DNA of 5,961 nucleotides from Candidatus Rokuibacteriota bacterium (GTDB lineage Bacteria > Methylomirabilota > Methylomirabilia > Rokubacteriales > CSP1-6). Location of the stretch: assembly GCA_003221435.1 (NCBI GenBank), contig QHRS01000132.1, positions 12,424 through 18,384 of the forward strand, read 5' to 3'. Shown piece after piece: positions 1-5,961 of this stretch (its first letter is position 1; every line of letters begins with the position of its first letter). The position numbers and the translations under genes are program-made. The notes beneath the pieces are model-generated. The model was not told the DNA's origin, did no database searches, and saw nothing but the letters and a program-made list of their open reading frames with translations.

Positions 1-1322
1 CTCTGGGAGCCGCTTCGGGCGGCGTGCTTCCGGTCGTCCCCCTCGCTCATGCCCACGACAAACCCAAGGGCAATATCCCCGACAAGCCGTTCAAGATCGG
101 CCACATGACGTTCTTCACGGGCCCCGCAGCAGTCCTCGGAGAGCCGTCGTACAAGGGCCACCTCTTCGCTGCCGAGGAGATCAACGCGCGCGGCGGTCTG
201 CTGGGGCGACGCAAGATCGAGATCCTCAAGGCCGACGAGGCGGCGGGCACCGACGCCAACGTCAAGGAACTGCGGCGGATGAAGCTGTCCGAGAAGATCG
301 ACCTGTTCACCGGTGTCATCTCGAGTGGCAACACGCCCGCCCTCGGCCCCGTCGCGGAGGAGCTCCGGGCCTTGACGATCTTCACCGACGGGTGCACCGA
401 CATCCTCTTCGACAAGGCCGTGCCGAATCCCCACTACATTTTCAGAATTACCAACATCCAGTCCGCGGACGGCGCGACGTGCGCGCTCGCGGTCGCGATG
501 ACGTGGCCCGACGTCAAGAAGATCGCCCACATCCATCCCGACTACTCCTACGGGCGGAACGCTTTCGATCACTTCAGCGTGATCATGAAGAAGCTGATGC
601 CGCATACGCAAGTGGTCTCGGAGGGCTGGCCCAAGCTCGGCACGACCGACTTCGCGTCGCACATCACCAACGCCATCGCGGCCAAGCCCGATCTCCTCGT
701 CTCCTCGGTGTGGGGCGGCGACTACGTCGCGTTCTACAAGCAGGCGCGGCGCTACGGGATGTTCGACAAGATGAAGCTCGCCAGCACGATCGCGTTCGGG
801 GTCGCGCCGCACGCCATCGGGAACGACCATCCCGAGGGTGCCATCGCGGGGGTGCACTCGAACTACCACTTCAGCTACCCGCCCGGCAACCGGTGGCCGC
901 TCAACGCGAGCTTCGTCGAGAAGTACCACACGCGGTGGAAGGAGTATCCGAACTTCCAGTCGGAAGGCGCGTACATGACGCTCTACATGCTGAAGGCGGC
1001 CGTCGAGAAGGCCAACAAGCTCATGGGCGGGTGGCCGGACGACGACGCGATCATCAGCCAGCTCGAGGGCATGATGATGGCCGGCCCGGCCGGCTACCTC
1101 TACATCCGGCCGGACAACCACCAGGCCTACAAGGACGCAGTGACCGGGTTCAGCAAGAACGTGCCCGAGTACCCCTTCCCGATCCTCGATCCCAACCGGA
1201 TCATCACGATCCCGATCCGGAACATCACGGCGCCTCCGGGCTGGCAGAAGCCGCAACCGACATCGCCGTACACGTCGACGTACACGTGGATCGAAGAGAC
1301 CTGGCCGGCGGTGAAGGCATAG
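1..1322 (+). CDS. Liv/HAAT-type ABC transporter periplasmic solute-binding protein (5' partial)
   Basis: Periplasmic receptor that should bind an amino acid or similar small organic ligand and deliver it to the LivH/LivM permease encoded downstream. The frame is open to the left edge (first full codon at 3), so the true start is outside the window; the GTG at 24 lies inside a signal peptide and is unlikely to be the start. Visible signal-peptide residues end in ...VVPLAHA, with an A-H-A signal peptidase site at 45-53 just before HDKPKG. The mature part begins with the family pattern FKIGHMTFFTGPAAVLGE (from about 90), then YKGHLFAAEEINARGGLLGR, as in Peripla_BP_6 (type 1 periplasmic fold) proteins. 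Near the C-terminus GYLYIRPDNHQAY (about 1093-1131) matches the conserved 'G-x-x-x-IR-x-x-DHQ' stretch I know from this group. The only two cysteines (codons at 393 and 480) are 29 residues apart and could form a disulfide. The family call is firm; the ligand cannot be read from sequence. Confidence 0.9.
   Translation, partial: LGAASGGVLPVVPLAHAHDKPKGNIPDKPFKIGHMTFFTGPAAVLGEPSYKGHLFAAEEINARGGLLGRRKIEILKADEAAGTDANVKELRRMKLSEKIDLFTGVISSGNTPALGPVAEELRALTIFTDGCTDILFDKAVPNPHYIFRITNIQSADGATCALAVAMTWPDVKKIAHIHPDYSYGRNAFDHFSVIMKKLMPHTQVVSEGWPKLGTTDFASHITNAIAAKPDLLVSSVWGGDYVAFYKQARRYGMFDKMKLASTIAFGVAPHAIGNDHPEGAIAGVHSNYHFSYPPGNRWPLNASFVEKYHTRWKEYPNFQSEGAYMTLYMLKAAVEKANKLMGGWPDDDAIISQLEGMMMAGPAGYLYIRPDNHQAYKDAVTGFSKNVPEYPFPILDPNRIITIPIRNITAPPGWQKPQPTSPYTSTYTWIEETWPAVKA
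1313..1317 (+). promoter_or_regulatory. Shine-Dalgarno-like GAAGG that would serve a CTG start at 1324
   Basis: GAAGG lies at the very end of the binding-protein gene, six bases before an in-frame CTG (1324-1326) of the large downstream frame. By contrast no Shine-Dalgarno-like motif precedes the GTG at 1393. This is a positional argument only: CTG starts are rare, and GAAGG could occur here by chance because it overlaps coding sequence. Confidence 0.25.
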
Positions 1323-1356
1323 GCTGACGCCGCGCGCGACGGTTACTGACCGTGGT

Positions 1357-1384
1357 GCCCGGCGCGGGGTCGCCCGCGCCGGGC
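1357..1384. other. Perfect 12-bp GC hairpin between the binding-protein gene and the next gene
   Basis: GCCCGGCGCGGG (1357-1368) and CCCGCGCCGGGC (1373-1384) are exact reverse complements separated by a four-base loop, GTCG. The stem is entirely G/C. It starts 34 bases after the stop of the binding-protein gene and ends eight bases before the GTG at 1393. No T-run follows on either strand, so it is not a standard Rho-independent terminator. Hairpins just after a binding-protein gene are known in other importer operons (for example the malE-malF spacer in E. coli) to protect the upstream message and lower downstream expression; that role here is inference. If the next gene starts further upstream, the same bases also encode part of its signal peptide. 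Confidence 0.75.
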
Positions 1385-1392
1385 TCGCGCTC

Positions 1393-3633
1393 GTGCTCTC
1401 CGCGTTCACCGCCGGCGAAACCGCGGCTGGGCACGAGTCGACCTTCTATCCGTCCTTTTACCCCCAGGAGCTGAGGATCGAGACGGTGGACGCCGGCTCT
1501 GCAGCCGCGCGGCTGCGGGGCGGCTCGCTCCACGCGTATGTCGGCGGTGACCCGTTCGCCGGCGGCGCGCTCGCTGCCGGCGTCGGCTCCGTCCCTTCCC
1601 TGGGCTCATACCTCGTCGTGACCGTCAACCCGGCGTCGGGCTCGTCGGCGGGTGCGAAGACCCGATGCGCACGCATCACGCGCGTGGTCAGGGGCCTGGC
1701 CGCGACGAAAACGGGCTATACGTTTCATCCCTACCCGGTGACGCCGCACGATGCGGATTACCTCCAGCACGGGGATCTCGTCGAAGCCGCCAAGGAGAAG
1801 TATCGGGCGAATTCCGGGAGGGACTCGAGCGCTCCGCGGCTCCGGGTTCGGGCGGATGGCGCGCTGGCTCGGAGCCTGGTCCGGCCACGGTGGCAACCGG
1901 CCGGAAAAGACTGGGACGTGACGGTCGAGGAGGTCGACGCCGCGGCCCTCATGGCGTCCCGGAGGGCGAGCCTGAACGGCTGGCTCGGCCCGCCGTGGAT
2001 CAAGGCCGGCTGGTTTCACGCGTACCTGCTGCTCGCCGGCGCGGTGTCCGACGAGTCTGCGCGTCGGCCGATCGACGCGACCTACCAGCGTCTGGTCACC
2101 GGTGGCTACAGCGGCATGGTCGAGCGGCTCAATCTCGAGCGGAGGCTGGTCTCGCTCCTCACCGCTGGCTGCGAGCGGGCCGTCGCCGGCTATACCGTGA
2201 AGCGCGAGGCCTTCAACTCGGACTACTCCGCCGGAGTCGAGAATATCGCCGCCGACTCGGTGACGGGCTTCAACTCGCCGGTCTTCATCCGGACGGTCAA
2301 GCTCAAGGACTTTCCGTGGAACGGCTGGTTGCGGGTGGGGATCGAACGACGCGCGTCGGCCGCGTGGAATCCCGTCGCGGGCTTCACCGACGCCCCGGGC
2401 AGCCTGATATGGGCCGCGATGGGTGACCCCGCGTTCCTTCCCGCGCCGCACAGCGCCGGCTGGATTCCGAACCGGGTGACGTCGACGCTGACGACTCCGG
2501 GATCGGCGCCCGCTTCAATCCAAATGCCGGAGGACGCCCTGATGCCGGAGCCGGGGAGCGGGTCTGTCCGGCCGGTCGGACCAGGGAAAACGGCGAAGGC
2601 GAAAGTCGTCTACCGCGTCCTGATGTCAGCGTTCCACGACGGGACAAGGATGAGCGTTGCGGACCTCATCTACCCGTTCATCTTTTCGTACCGCTGGGGC
2701 GCGAAGGGCGCCGCGACGGGCGAGGAGTACGATCCGGTCATCGACGAGTCGACCGCGCTGGCTCGGGAGTGGCTGGCCGGGCTCCGGGTGCTCGGGGTCG
2801 AGACCGTCGTCAAGAGCTTCGGCGAGGACCTCACGTTCACCTACGAGGTGCCCGTCGTCGAAGTCTACTTGACCCACGTGTCCTCCAATCCCGAGGAAGT
2901 GGCGTCGGTCGTGCCGCCCTGGAGCGCGGTTCCGTGGCACGTCACGGTCCTGATGGAGGAAGCCGTGCGACGCGGGCTCGGCGCGTTCTCGGCGGACGAG
3001 GCGAGGCGCCGGGGCGCCCCGTGGCTCGATCTCGCCAGGGGACGGGCGCTCGACGAGAGCCTCGCGCCGCTGGTCGAAGAGTTCAGAGCCCAGGGCTACG
3101 TTCCGGGCGCTCTAGCCCGATTCGCGACGGCCGACGAGGCGAGGCACCGGTGGGCCGCGCTGAAGCGGTTCTACGACACCAACGGCCACTTCCTCGTGAC
3201 CAACGGACCCTATCGGCTCGAGAAGTGGTCGTCCGACTCGGTGACACTCCAGGTGTTCCGCGATCCCTCGTACCCGCTCGGCGTCGGCTCGTTCGATCGC
3301 TATGCGATCCCGCGCAGAGCCTACGCGTCGAAGATCGTCGATCGGGGCGACCGCCTGGAGATCCTGGCGGACGTCGAGAAGGTCATGAGATTCCAGCGCA
3401 GCTACGAGGTCGCCCGCGAACCGCTCCGCGCGGCCTCGGCGGCGGATGAAGCCCACGACGTGCCCGTGTGCCGGTACGTGATCGTCGGGCCCGGCCGAGG
3501 CGTGATCGCCGAAGGGGTCGCGCAGCGGAGCGACGGCGGTGCGTTCATCGTCGATCTCAAGGGTCGGCTCGGGCCCGGCCGCTACACGGTCATGATCGCG
3601 CTCGACCGGCATCGGGTGGGGGGCGGCGCGTAG
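1393..3633 (+). CDS. Large exported protein of unknown function, second half resembling a family 5 solute-binding protein
   Basis: I do not recognise this 746-residue protein as a named family. Visible parts, numbered from the GTG at 1393: a partial hydrophobic segment and small residues (LSAFTAGETAAG, 2-13) like the end of a signal peptide; an N-terminal region (about 15-390) without a clear match, starting STFYPSFYPQE and rich in aromatic residues; then FHDGTRMSVADLIYPFIF at about 414-431, which resembles the 'F-x-DG-T-x-x-x-A-x-D-V' signature of SBP_bac_5 (peptide/nickel-type) binding proteins; TNGPYRLEKW at 603-612, like the family's 'G-T-GPY-x-x-x-x-W' motif; and a last part (about 690-746) with alternating beta-like pattern ending GRYTVMIAL (729-737), possibly an Ig-like sandwich. 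It exceeds the usual 500-600 residues of family 5 proteins. There are no internal membrane segments. Composition matches its neighbours, giving no sign of recent transfer. The frame is open upstream to 1315, where RRGVARAGLALVL reads as the missing signal-peptide front, so the start is uncertain (CTG at 1324 is an alternative, giving 769 residues). Its place between receptor and permease suggests a transport-linked periplasmic role, unproven. Confidence 0.8.
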   Translation: MLSAFTAGETAAGHESTFYPSFYPQELRIETVDAGSAAARLRGGSLHAYVGGDPFAGGALAAGVGSVPSLGSYLVVTVNPASGSSAGAKTRCARITRVVRGLAATKTGYTFHPYPVTPHDADYLQHGDLVEAAKEKYRANSGRDSSAPRLRVRADGALARSLVRPRWQPAGKDWDVTVEEVDAAALMASRRASLNGWLGPPWIKAGWFHAYLLLAGAVSDESARRPIDATYQRLVTGGYSGMVERLNLERRLVSLLTAGCERAVAGYTVKREAFNSDYSAGVENIAADSVTGFNSPVFIRTVKLKDFPWNGWLRVGIERRASAAWNPVAGFTDAPGSLIWAAMGDPAFLPAPHSAGWIPNRVTSTLTTPGSAPASIQMPEDALMPEPGSGSVRPVGPGKTAKAKVVYRVLMSAFHDGTRMSVADLIYPFIFSYRWGAKGAATGEEYDPVIDESTALAREWLAGLRVLGVETVVKSFGEDLTFTYEVPVVEVYLTHVSSNPEEVASVVPPWSAVPWHVTVLMEEAVRRGLGAFSADEARRRGAPWLDLARGRALDESLAPLVEEFRAQGYVPGALARFATADEARHRWAALKRFYDTNGHFLVTNGPYRLEKWSSDSVTLQVFRDPSYPLGVGSFDRYAIPRRAYASKIVDRGDRLEILADVEKVMRFQRSYEVAREPLRAASAADEAHDVPVCRYVIVGPGRGVIAEGVAQRSDGGAFIVDLKGRLGPGRYTVMIALDRHRVGGGA

Positions 3634-3711
3634 CCGCCGCCGCGACGCGCGCAGGCGCCTCGACGCCAACGTACTTGAATCCGCGAAGGTCTTCAGGCAA
3701 GGTATGCGCTC

Positions 3712-4590
3712 ATGGACATCGCCCTGATTCATCTCCTCAACGCTCTTCTCTACGCTTCCGTCCTCTTTCTCATCGCCGGCGGGTTGAGCCTCATCTACGG
3801 CGTCATGCGGATCGTGAACCTCGCGCACGGGAATCTGTACGCGCTCGGCGCCTACGTCACCGCGTGGGTGATCGGCCGGTGGCTCGCTGGCGCGCCGGCG
3901 GCCGTCCTGTACCTGCTCCTGCCGGCGGGAGCGCTGGCGGCGGCGGCGACCGGCGCCATTCTCGAGCCCACCTTGCTCCGGCGCTTTTACAAGCGTCCCG
4001 AGGAGTATCAGCTCCTGATCACCTTCGGGCTCTTGATGATCCTCGAGGATGCGATGCGATTCGTCTGGGGCCCGTACCCGCTGTCGGCGAGCGTCCTCTG
4101 GGAGAACCTGGGCAGTATCTCGATCAGTGGCTCGCTCTATCCGACGTACAACCTGCTCGTGATCGCGGTCGGCGGCGTCGCCGCGGTGTTCCTGTGGGCG
4201 TTCGTCTACAAGACCAAGTTCGGCGTGGTGCTGCGGGCGACCTCCCAGGACATGCGCATGGCCTCCGCGCTCGGCGTCGACGTCAACCGGGTCTACGTCC
4301 AGGCCTTCACGATCGGCTGCTTCATGGCGGGGCTCGGCGGCGCGATCATCGTCCCGAGCCAGTCGGCGGTCCTGGGCATGGGTGTGGATGCACTGATCCT
4401 CGCGTTCATCGTGGTCGTCATCGGCGGTCTCGGAAGCCTCGAGGGCGCGCTGGTCGGCGCCGTCATCGTGGGACTCGTCAGGGAGGCGGGGATCGCGCTG
4501 TTTCCCGAGATCGAGCTCGCCGTCCTCTATCTGGCCGCGGCGACCGTGCTCCTGGTGCGTCCCGCCGGGCTGTTCGGCCGGCCCGCATGA
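3712..4590 (+). CDS. livH: Branched-chain amino acid-type ABC transporter permease LivH
   Basis: Inner-membrane permease subunit that should pair with LivM to form the import channel. The 292 residues are the usual LivH length. Diagnostic features are GLSLIYGVMRIVNLAHGNLY at 24-43 (the BPD_transp_2 family N-terminal signature), a cytoplasmic coupling loop LRATSQDMRMASALGVDVNR at 174-193 that should contact the ATPase, and IGGLGSLEGALVGAVIVG at 237-254, followed by a final hydrophobic segment at about 268-283. About eight hydrophobic segments can be seen. The ATG at 3712 is supported by AAGG at 3699-3702, nine bases upstream; an ATG at 3704 is in another frame. It follows the large unrecognised gene after 78 bases, with no obvious promoter in that gap, so it is probably in the same transcript. 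Family assignment is firm; substrate is not determined. Confidence 0.95.
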   Translation: MDIALIHLLNALLYASVLFLIAGGLSLIYGVMRIVNLAHGNLYALGAYVTAWVIGRWLAGAPAAVLYLLLPAGALAAAATGAILEPTLLRRFYKRPEEYQLLITFGLLMILEDAMRFVWGPYPLSASVLWENLGSISISGSLYPTYNLLVIAVGGVAAVFLWAFVYKTKFGVVLRATSQDMRMASALGVDVNRVYVQAFTIGCFMAGLGGAIIVPSQSAVLGMGVDALILAFIVVVIGGLGSLEGALVGAVIVGLVREAGIALFPEIELAVLYLAAATVLLVRPAGLFGRPA

Positions 4591-4597
4591 ACTTTTC

Positions 4598-4670
4598 TTC
4601 GGAGGGGGGCTTTTGCCCCCCTTCCGAACCTCCCCCCGAGGATGGCGCCGGCAAAGCCGGCGCTGGACCG
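4598..4670. repeat. Two-hairpin repeat, copy 1
   Basis: Starts seven bases after the livH stop. The first hairpin (4598-4628) has a 13-bp stem, TTCGGA-GGGGGGC against GCCCCCC-TCCGAA with one bulged T (in the 3' arm), and a TTTT loop. A C-rich linker (4629-4640) leads to a second hairpin, GCGCCGGC-AAA-GCCGGCGC (4645-4663), a perfect 8-bp stem with a three-base loop. The same arrangement recurs immediately downstream. It looks like a REP-like dispersed intergenic element, but whether it recurs elsewhere in the genome cannot be seen here. No T-run follows the stems, so a standard terminator is unlikely. Confidence 0.8.
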
Positions 4671-4745
4671 TCGAAGGGGGCCTCGGCGGCCCCCTCCGAG
4701 CCTCCCCCGCGGACCGATGGCGCCGGCAAAGCCGGCGCTCGAACG
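4671..4745. repeat. Two-hairpin repeat, copy 2
   Basis: Second tandem copy, directly abutting the first. The first hairpin (4671-4699) pairs GGGGGCC (4676-4682) with GGCCCCC (4688-4694) around TCGGC, and extends outward (TCGAA/TCCGA) with one A-C mismatch. After a C-rich linker, the second hairpin (4720-4738) is identical to that of copy 1; the match covers 24 bases, 4641-4664 against 4716-4739, 75 bases apart. Loop and linker differ between copies while the stems stay paired. It lies between livH and livM, so any effect would be on message stability or on livM expression; that is inference. Confidence 0.8.
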
Positions 4746-4816
4746 GTGCGGCGACAGTCGCACGCGGAGGATGACTCAGTGGGACATCCCCGGGGCGCAC
4801 TTCCCGTCCGAGGCAT
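4746..4816 (+). other. livM leader without a recognised feature
   Basis: This is the rest of the 226-base livH-livM spacer. It holds only a weak inverted repeat, GTGCG/CGCAC with an eight-base loop (4746-4763), and GAGG at 4810-4813, three bases before the livM ATG, a closer spacing than usual. No convincing promoter boxes or terminator were seen. A GGAGG at 4766-4770 directly abuts an ATG at 4771 that opens a 17-codon frame ending at 4824, overlapping the livM start; zero spacing makes its translation doubtful. Confidence 0.4.
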
Positions 4817-5815
4817 ATGAGTAGCGTAGTCGCCGCGCTCGAGGCCCGCTCGCCGGCGAAAGTCGCCGCGTCTGTCGCGCCGCTCGCGGTGCTGTTGCTG
4901 GCGCTGCCGTACGCGATCGATCCGTACCAGACGATTCTGTTTACCTACGGCCTGATCATGGCCATTGCCGCGCTCGGCTTCAACCTCCTGTTGGGCTACA
5001 CCGGGCTCCTGTCCTTCGGCCACTCGGCGTTCTTCGGCGTGGGCGCGTACGCCGTGGCCTTCATGGTCAAGTATCTCGGGCTCGGGTCGATGGAGCTCTT
5101 CATCCTGGGCGCGATCGCCGCCTCCGTCATCGTCACCGCGCTCTTCGGCTTCGTGTGCGTGCGGTATACCCGAATCTTCTTCAGCATCCTCACCCTCGCC
5201 CTGTCCCAGGTGCTGTGGAGTCTCGCATTCAAATTCTTCTGGGTGACCGGCGGCACCGATGGGCTCCGGGTGCCGACGCCGACCTTGCTCGGCGTGTCCT
5301 TGGGCCGGACGGAAGACAAGGTGACGTTCCTGGCGCACAGCTATTACTACTACGTGCTGGTGATCTTCTTCGCCTGCGTCGCGCTGATGTGGGTCATCGT
5401 CAACTCTCCCTTCGGCAAGGCGCTCCAGGGCATTCGCGACAACGAGACGAGGGCGGAGTTCGTGGGCATCCAGATCTGGCGCTACCGGTTGATGGCGTTC
5501 CTGGTGTCCGGCGTGTTCACCGGGCTGGCGGGAGCGCTCTGGGTGCCGCTGAACGGGCTCACGACGCCCGATATCCTCTACTGGCCCTTCTCGGGAGAGA
5601 TCGTGTTCATGACCGTGCTCGGCGGGTTTCGGACCTTCGCCGGCCCGATCATCGGCGCGGTGGCGTTCAACTACCTGAAGACCTATGCCGTCGGATTCAC
5701 GGTCTACTGGCAAATGTTCCTGGGGGTCGTCCTCGTCTTCCTCGTCCTGGTGCTGCCCACCGGGATCGTGGGCACGGCAGGCCAACTGGGCGCCAGGCTC
5801 AGGCGGGCGGCCTGA
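4817..5815 (+). CDS. livM: Branched-chain amino acid-type ABC transporter permease LivM
   Basis: Second inner-membrane permease subunit, expected to pair with LivH. The 332 residues are typical for short LivM proteins. Signatures are AALGFNLLLGYTGLLSFGHS at 51-70 followed by AFFGVGAYA (the BPD_transp_2 LivM hallmark), the coupling loop FGKALQGIRDNETRAEFVGI at 199-218, and VLGGFRTFAGPIIGAVAFNY at 267-286. Hydrophobic stretches lie near 19-34, 41-60, 66-88, 93-115, 120-140, 176-196, 224-245, 260-290 and 297-318. The start is well fixed: in this frame there is a stop at 4772 and no ATG, GTG or TTG before 4817. A basic tail (ARLRRAA) ends the protein. It is separated from livH by an unusually structured 226-base spacer, but stays in the same orientation and is followed almost directly by livG. 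Family assignment is firm; substrate unknown. Confidence 0.95.
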   Translation: MSSVVAALEARSPAKVAASVAPLAVLLLALPYAIDPYQTILFTYGLIMAIAALGFNLLLGYTGLLSFGHSAFFGVGAYAVAFMVKYLGLGSMELFILGAIAASVIVTALFGFVCVRYTRIFFSILTLALSQVLWSLAFKFFWVTGGTDGLRVPTPTLLGVSLGRTEDKVTFLAHSYYYYVLVIFFACVALMWVIVNSPFGKALQGIRDNETRAEFVGIQIWRYRLMAFLVSGVFTGLAGALWVPLNGLTTPDILYWPFSGEIVFMTVLGGFRTFAGPIIGAVAFNYLKTYAVGFTVYWQMFLGVVLVFLVLVLPTGIVGTAGQLGARLRRAA

Positions 5816-5816
5816 C

Positions 5817-5961
5817 GTGAGCCTTCTGGCGACGAAGAGCCTCACCAAGCACTTCGGCGAGACCCGCGCGGTCGACGGCGTCGATTTCACGGTCCGGGAC
5901 GGCGAGGTCCTCGCCCTGATCGGCTCCAATGGCGCCGGGAAAACGAGCCTGGTCAATCTCA
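5817..5961 (+). CDS. livG: Liv-type ABC transporter ATP-binding protein LivG (3' partial)
   Basis: ATPase subunit that should energise the LivH/LivM channel from the cytoplasmic side. Only 48 codons lie inside the window. They start SLLATKSLTKHFGETRAVDG, with the aromatic residue of the A-loop region (F13 of HFG), then VDFTVRDGEVLALIG and the Walker A motif GSNGAGKTS at residues 36-44. The usual LivG Walker A reads GPNGAGKTT, so the S in second and last positions is a mild variant; the catalytic G-K-T core is intact. The GTG start at 5817 follows the livM stop after one base, which suggests translational coupling. The LivG rather than LivF assignment rests on gene order (directly after livM) and the N-terminal pattern; the signature and Walker B motifs lie beyond the edge. 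Confidence 0.88.
   Translation, partial: MSLLATKSLTKHFGETRAVDGVDFTVRDGEVLALIGSNGAGKTSLVNL

Noticed and set aside
392..1327. 311-codon + strand frame inside the binding-protein gene
   Set aside because: Overlaps a gene with clear family conservation in another frame; Arg/His-rich translation typical of a shifted GC-rich frame.
3622..3638. 6-bp inverted repeat GGCGGC/GCCGCC around the stop codon of the large gene
   Set aside because: Short, no T-run, and such matches are expected by chance in this GC-rich sequence.
3675..3708. Possible promoter TTGAAT ... TATGCG before livH
   Set aside because: The spacing is about 22 bases and the -10 match is poor, so it is not a convincing sigma-70-type promoter.
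4598..4628. Rho-independent terminator after livH
   Set aside because: The stem is strong but no T-run follows on the + strand, nor does one follow it when read on the minus strand; livM and livG downstream lack a visible promoter, so full termination here is unlikely.
4598..4745. CRISPR array
   Set aside because: Only two abutting copies with internal hairpins and no unique spacers of regular length; no cas genes nearby.
3112..4800. 562-codon open frame on the minus strand across the end of the large gene and livH
   Set aside because: It is antisense to livH, whose motifs are unmistakable, and its translation is rich in Arg, Asp, His and Glu without family motifs, as expected of an antisense frame in GC-rich coding DNA.
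4642..4824. 60-codon + strand frame with the peptide MAPAKPAL occurring twice
   Set aside because: The peptide repeat follows from the hairpin repeat, whose 24-base identical blocks are 75 bases (25 codons) apart and so stay in frame. No ribosome-binding site fits, and structure-preserving changes argue for a non-coding element.
4478..5956. 492-codon open frame on the minus strand across livM
   Set aside because: Antisense shadow of livM and livG with low-complexity Arg/Glu/His-rich translation and no recognisable domain.

Overview
This window is a GC-rich (by eye about two-thirds G+C) bacterial segment. It carries most of one branched-chain-amino-acid-type (Liv/HAAT) ABC importer operon, with every gene on the + strand. 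In order it holds: the 3' part of a periplasmic type 1 solute-binding protein gene (LivJ/K-like, Peripla_BP_6 family); a large 746-codon exported protein of no recognised family whose second half looks like a divergent family 5 (peptide/nickel-type) solute-binding protein; the permease livH; a 226-base spacer filled largely by a tandem two-hairpin repeat; the permease livM; and the first 48 codons of the ATPase gene livG, cut by the right edge. A livF gene would be expected further downstream but is not visible.

The composition, the Liv operon and the GC-rich hairpin repeats fit an uncultured soil or subsurface lineage of the Rokubacteria/NC10 (Methylomirabilota) type, or a GC-rich proteobacterium. 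This is an impression from memory of such genomes; the window has no taxonomic marker gene.

Layout. 1-1322: binding protein, start lost at the left edge, with the end of a signal peptide and its AHA cleavage site visible. 1323-1392: short spacer holding a perfect 12-bp hairpin. 1393-3633: the large unrecognised protein, whose true start is doubtful because the frame stays open upstream and encodes what looks like the front of its signal peptide. 3634-3711: spacer with the livH ribosome-binding site. 3712-4590: livH. 4591-4816: hairpin repeats and the livM leader. 4817-5815: livM. 5817-5961: livG, partial.

Working together, LivH and LivM should form the membrane channel, LivG (with a LivF outside the window) should power it, and the binding protein should deliver an amino acid, amide or other small organic ligand from the periplasm. 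The unusual point is the second, very different exported protein inserted between the binding protein and the permeases. It could be an accessory or alternative receptor, a scaffold, or an unrelated passenger. It is the best candidate here for undescribed biology. The two structured spacers (1357-1384 and 4598-4745) lie where an operon could set unequal expression of its genes.
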